Under the pieces are notes generated by a model. That model saw nothing but the letters and a program-made list of their open reading frames with translations, was not told the DNA's origin and did not search any database. A DNA stretch of 6,543 nt from Lutispora sp. (GTDB taxonomy: Bacteria > Bacillota > Clostridia > Lutisporales > Lutisporaceae). The stretch spans positions 1 through 6,543 of the forward strand of contig JAUQXG010000340.1 of the NCBI GenBank assembly GCA_030834765.1, given 5' to 3'. Shown here in pieces: positions 5,905 through 6,543 of the stretch; position 1 is the first letter of the stretch; every line of letters begins with the position of its first letter. Made by a program: the position numbers and the translations under genes.

Positions 5905-6543
5905 ATGTTGGATTTAATATTAGTTGATGAGATTATAAAAAATGCACTGAAGGAAGACTTAGCTTGGGGAGATGTTACCACAGAAAACACAGTGGGGGAA
6001 AACATAATAGTCAGTGGAAATTTTATTGCCAAGGAAGCAGGAATCATATCTGGAATTCAGGTTTGTGCTAGAGTATTCCATATTATTGATGAGAAAGTGC
6101 AATTGAGTATATTTATAAATGATGGACAAAGGGTAAAAAAAGGCGATATTGTGGCTTCTATAAATGGGAGCGGAAGAAGCATACTCAAGGGTGAAAGAGT
6201 TGCCCTAAATATCCTTCAAAGGATGTCTGGAATATCAACCTACACAGATCGCTTTGTCCAAGAGGTGAAAGATATCCCTGTAAAAATAGTGGATACCAGG
6301 AAGACTATGCCAGGTCTTAGAATATTGGATAAGTATGCTGTAAGAATGGGCGGGGCCTATAATCATAGACACAACTTATCCGATATGATACTTATAAAGG
6401 ATAATCATATCTCAGCTTCTGGAGGCATAAGCAATGCTGTAAATGCTGCAAAGTCAAAGCTATCCCATGCACTAAAGGTTGAAGTTGAAGTAGAGAGCCT
6501 GGCACAGCTAAAAGAAGCAATAGATGCAGGTGCAGATATCGTC
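5905..6543 (+). CDS. nadC: Nicotinate-nucleotide pyrophosphorylase (quinolinate phosphoribosyltransferase) NadC, 5' part
   Basis: Converts quinolinate and phosphoribosyl pyrophosphate to nicotinate mononucleotide, CO2 and pyrophosphate. The window holds 213 codons without a stop. The family is about 275-290 aa, so roughly 65-75 C-terminal residues lie beyond the right edge. The N-terminal domain has E-D-L-A-W-G-D-V-T-T (17-26). The barrel then shows GERVALNILQRMSGIST (96-112), VDTRKTMPGLR (129-139), Lys143, GGAYNHRHNL (149-158), IKDNH (164-168) and V-E-V-E-V-E-S (192-198). These are the standard phosphate- and quinolinate-binding Arg, Lys, His and Glu/Asp positions, and all are intact. The ATG follows AGAGG (5893-5897) by 7 nt. 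The 35-nt gap after nadB has no terminator, so the gene is cotranscribed with nadAB. Confidence 0.96.
   Translation, partial: MLDLILVDEIIKNALKEDLAWGDVTTENTVGENIIVSGNFIAKEAGIISGIQVCARVFHIIDEKVQLSIFINDGQRVKKGDIVASINGSGRSILKGERVALNILQRMSGISTYTDRFVQEVKDIPVKIVDTRKTMPGLRILDKYAVRMGGAYNHRHNLSDMILIKDNHISASGGISNAVNAAKSKLSHALKVEVEVESLAQLKEAIDAGADIV

Noticed and set aside
5748..6047. A minus-strand open frame spanning the nadB end, the gap and the nadC start
   Set aside because: It is antisense to two strongly supported genes, and its composition (Ser/Phe/Ile/Leu) is that of complement reading of Lys/Glu-rich codons.

Overview
The window comes from an AT-rich, endospore-forming Firmicute, most likely a member of the Clostridia. 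This rests on a germinant-receptor operon of the GerA/GerB/GerC type, low-GC codon use, purine-rich Shine-Dalgarno sites and frequent TTG/GTG starts. The exact genus cannot be read from the sequence.

Left half, minus strand (about 3091 down to 1): a spore germinant-receptor operon. In transcription order it holds the A subunit (GerA family, 529 aa), the C subunit (Ger(x)C lipoprotein, 389 aa), a small two-helix membrane protein of 74 aa that fits the germinant-receptor D subunits, and the first 22 codons of the B subunit (APC-type permease), cut by the window edge. The genes are 8-20 nt apart. The products would assemble in the spore inner membrane and trigger germination on sensing a small-molecule germinant.

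Middle (3092-3391): a divergent intergenic region of 300 bp. It carries a good housekeeping-type promoter with an extended -10 reading right into nadA (3308-3336). On the minus strand there are only weak promoter candidates for the germination operon. No riboswitch, terminator or RNA gene was recognised.

Right half, plus strand (3392-6543): nadA, nadB and the first 213 codons of nadC, the complete de novo route from L-aspartate to nicotinate mononucleotide. NadB oxidises aspartate to iminoaspartate, NadA condenses it with dihydroxyacetone phosphate to quinolinate, and NadC converts quinolinate to nicotinate mononucleotide. All visible catalytic and cofactor residues are intact.

Overall this is ordinary chromosomal core and sporulation sequence. 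I saw no mobile element, CRISPR array, tRNA/rRNA or clearly novel system. The most useful additions are the D-subunit gene inside the receptor operon, the start of the B-subunit gene at the left edge, and a corrected nadA start.
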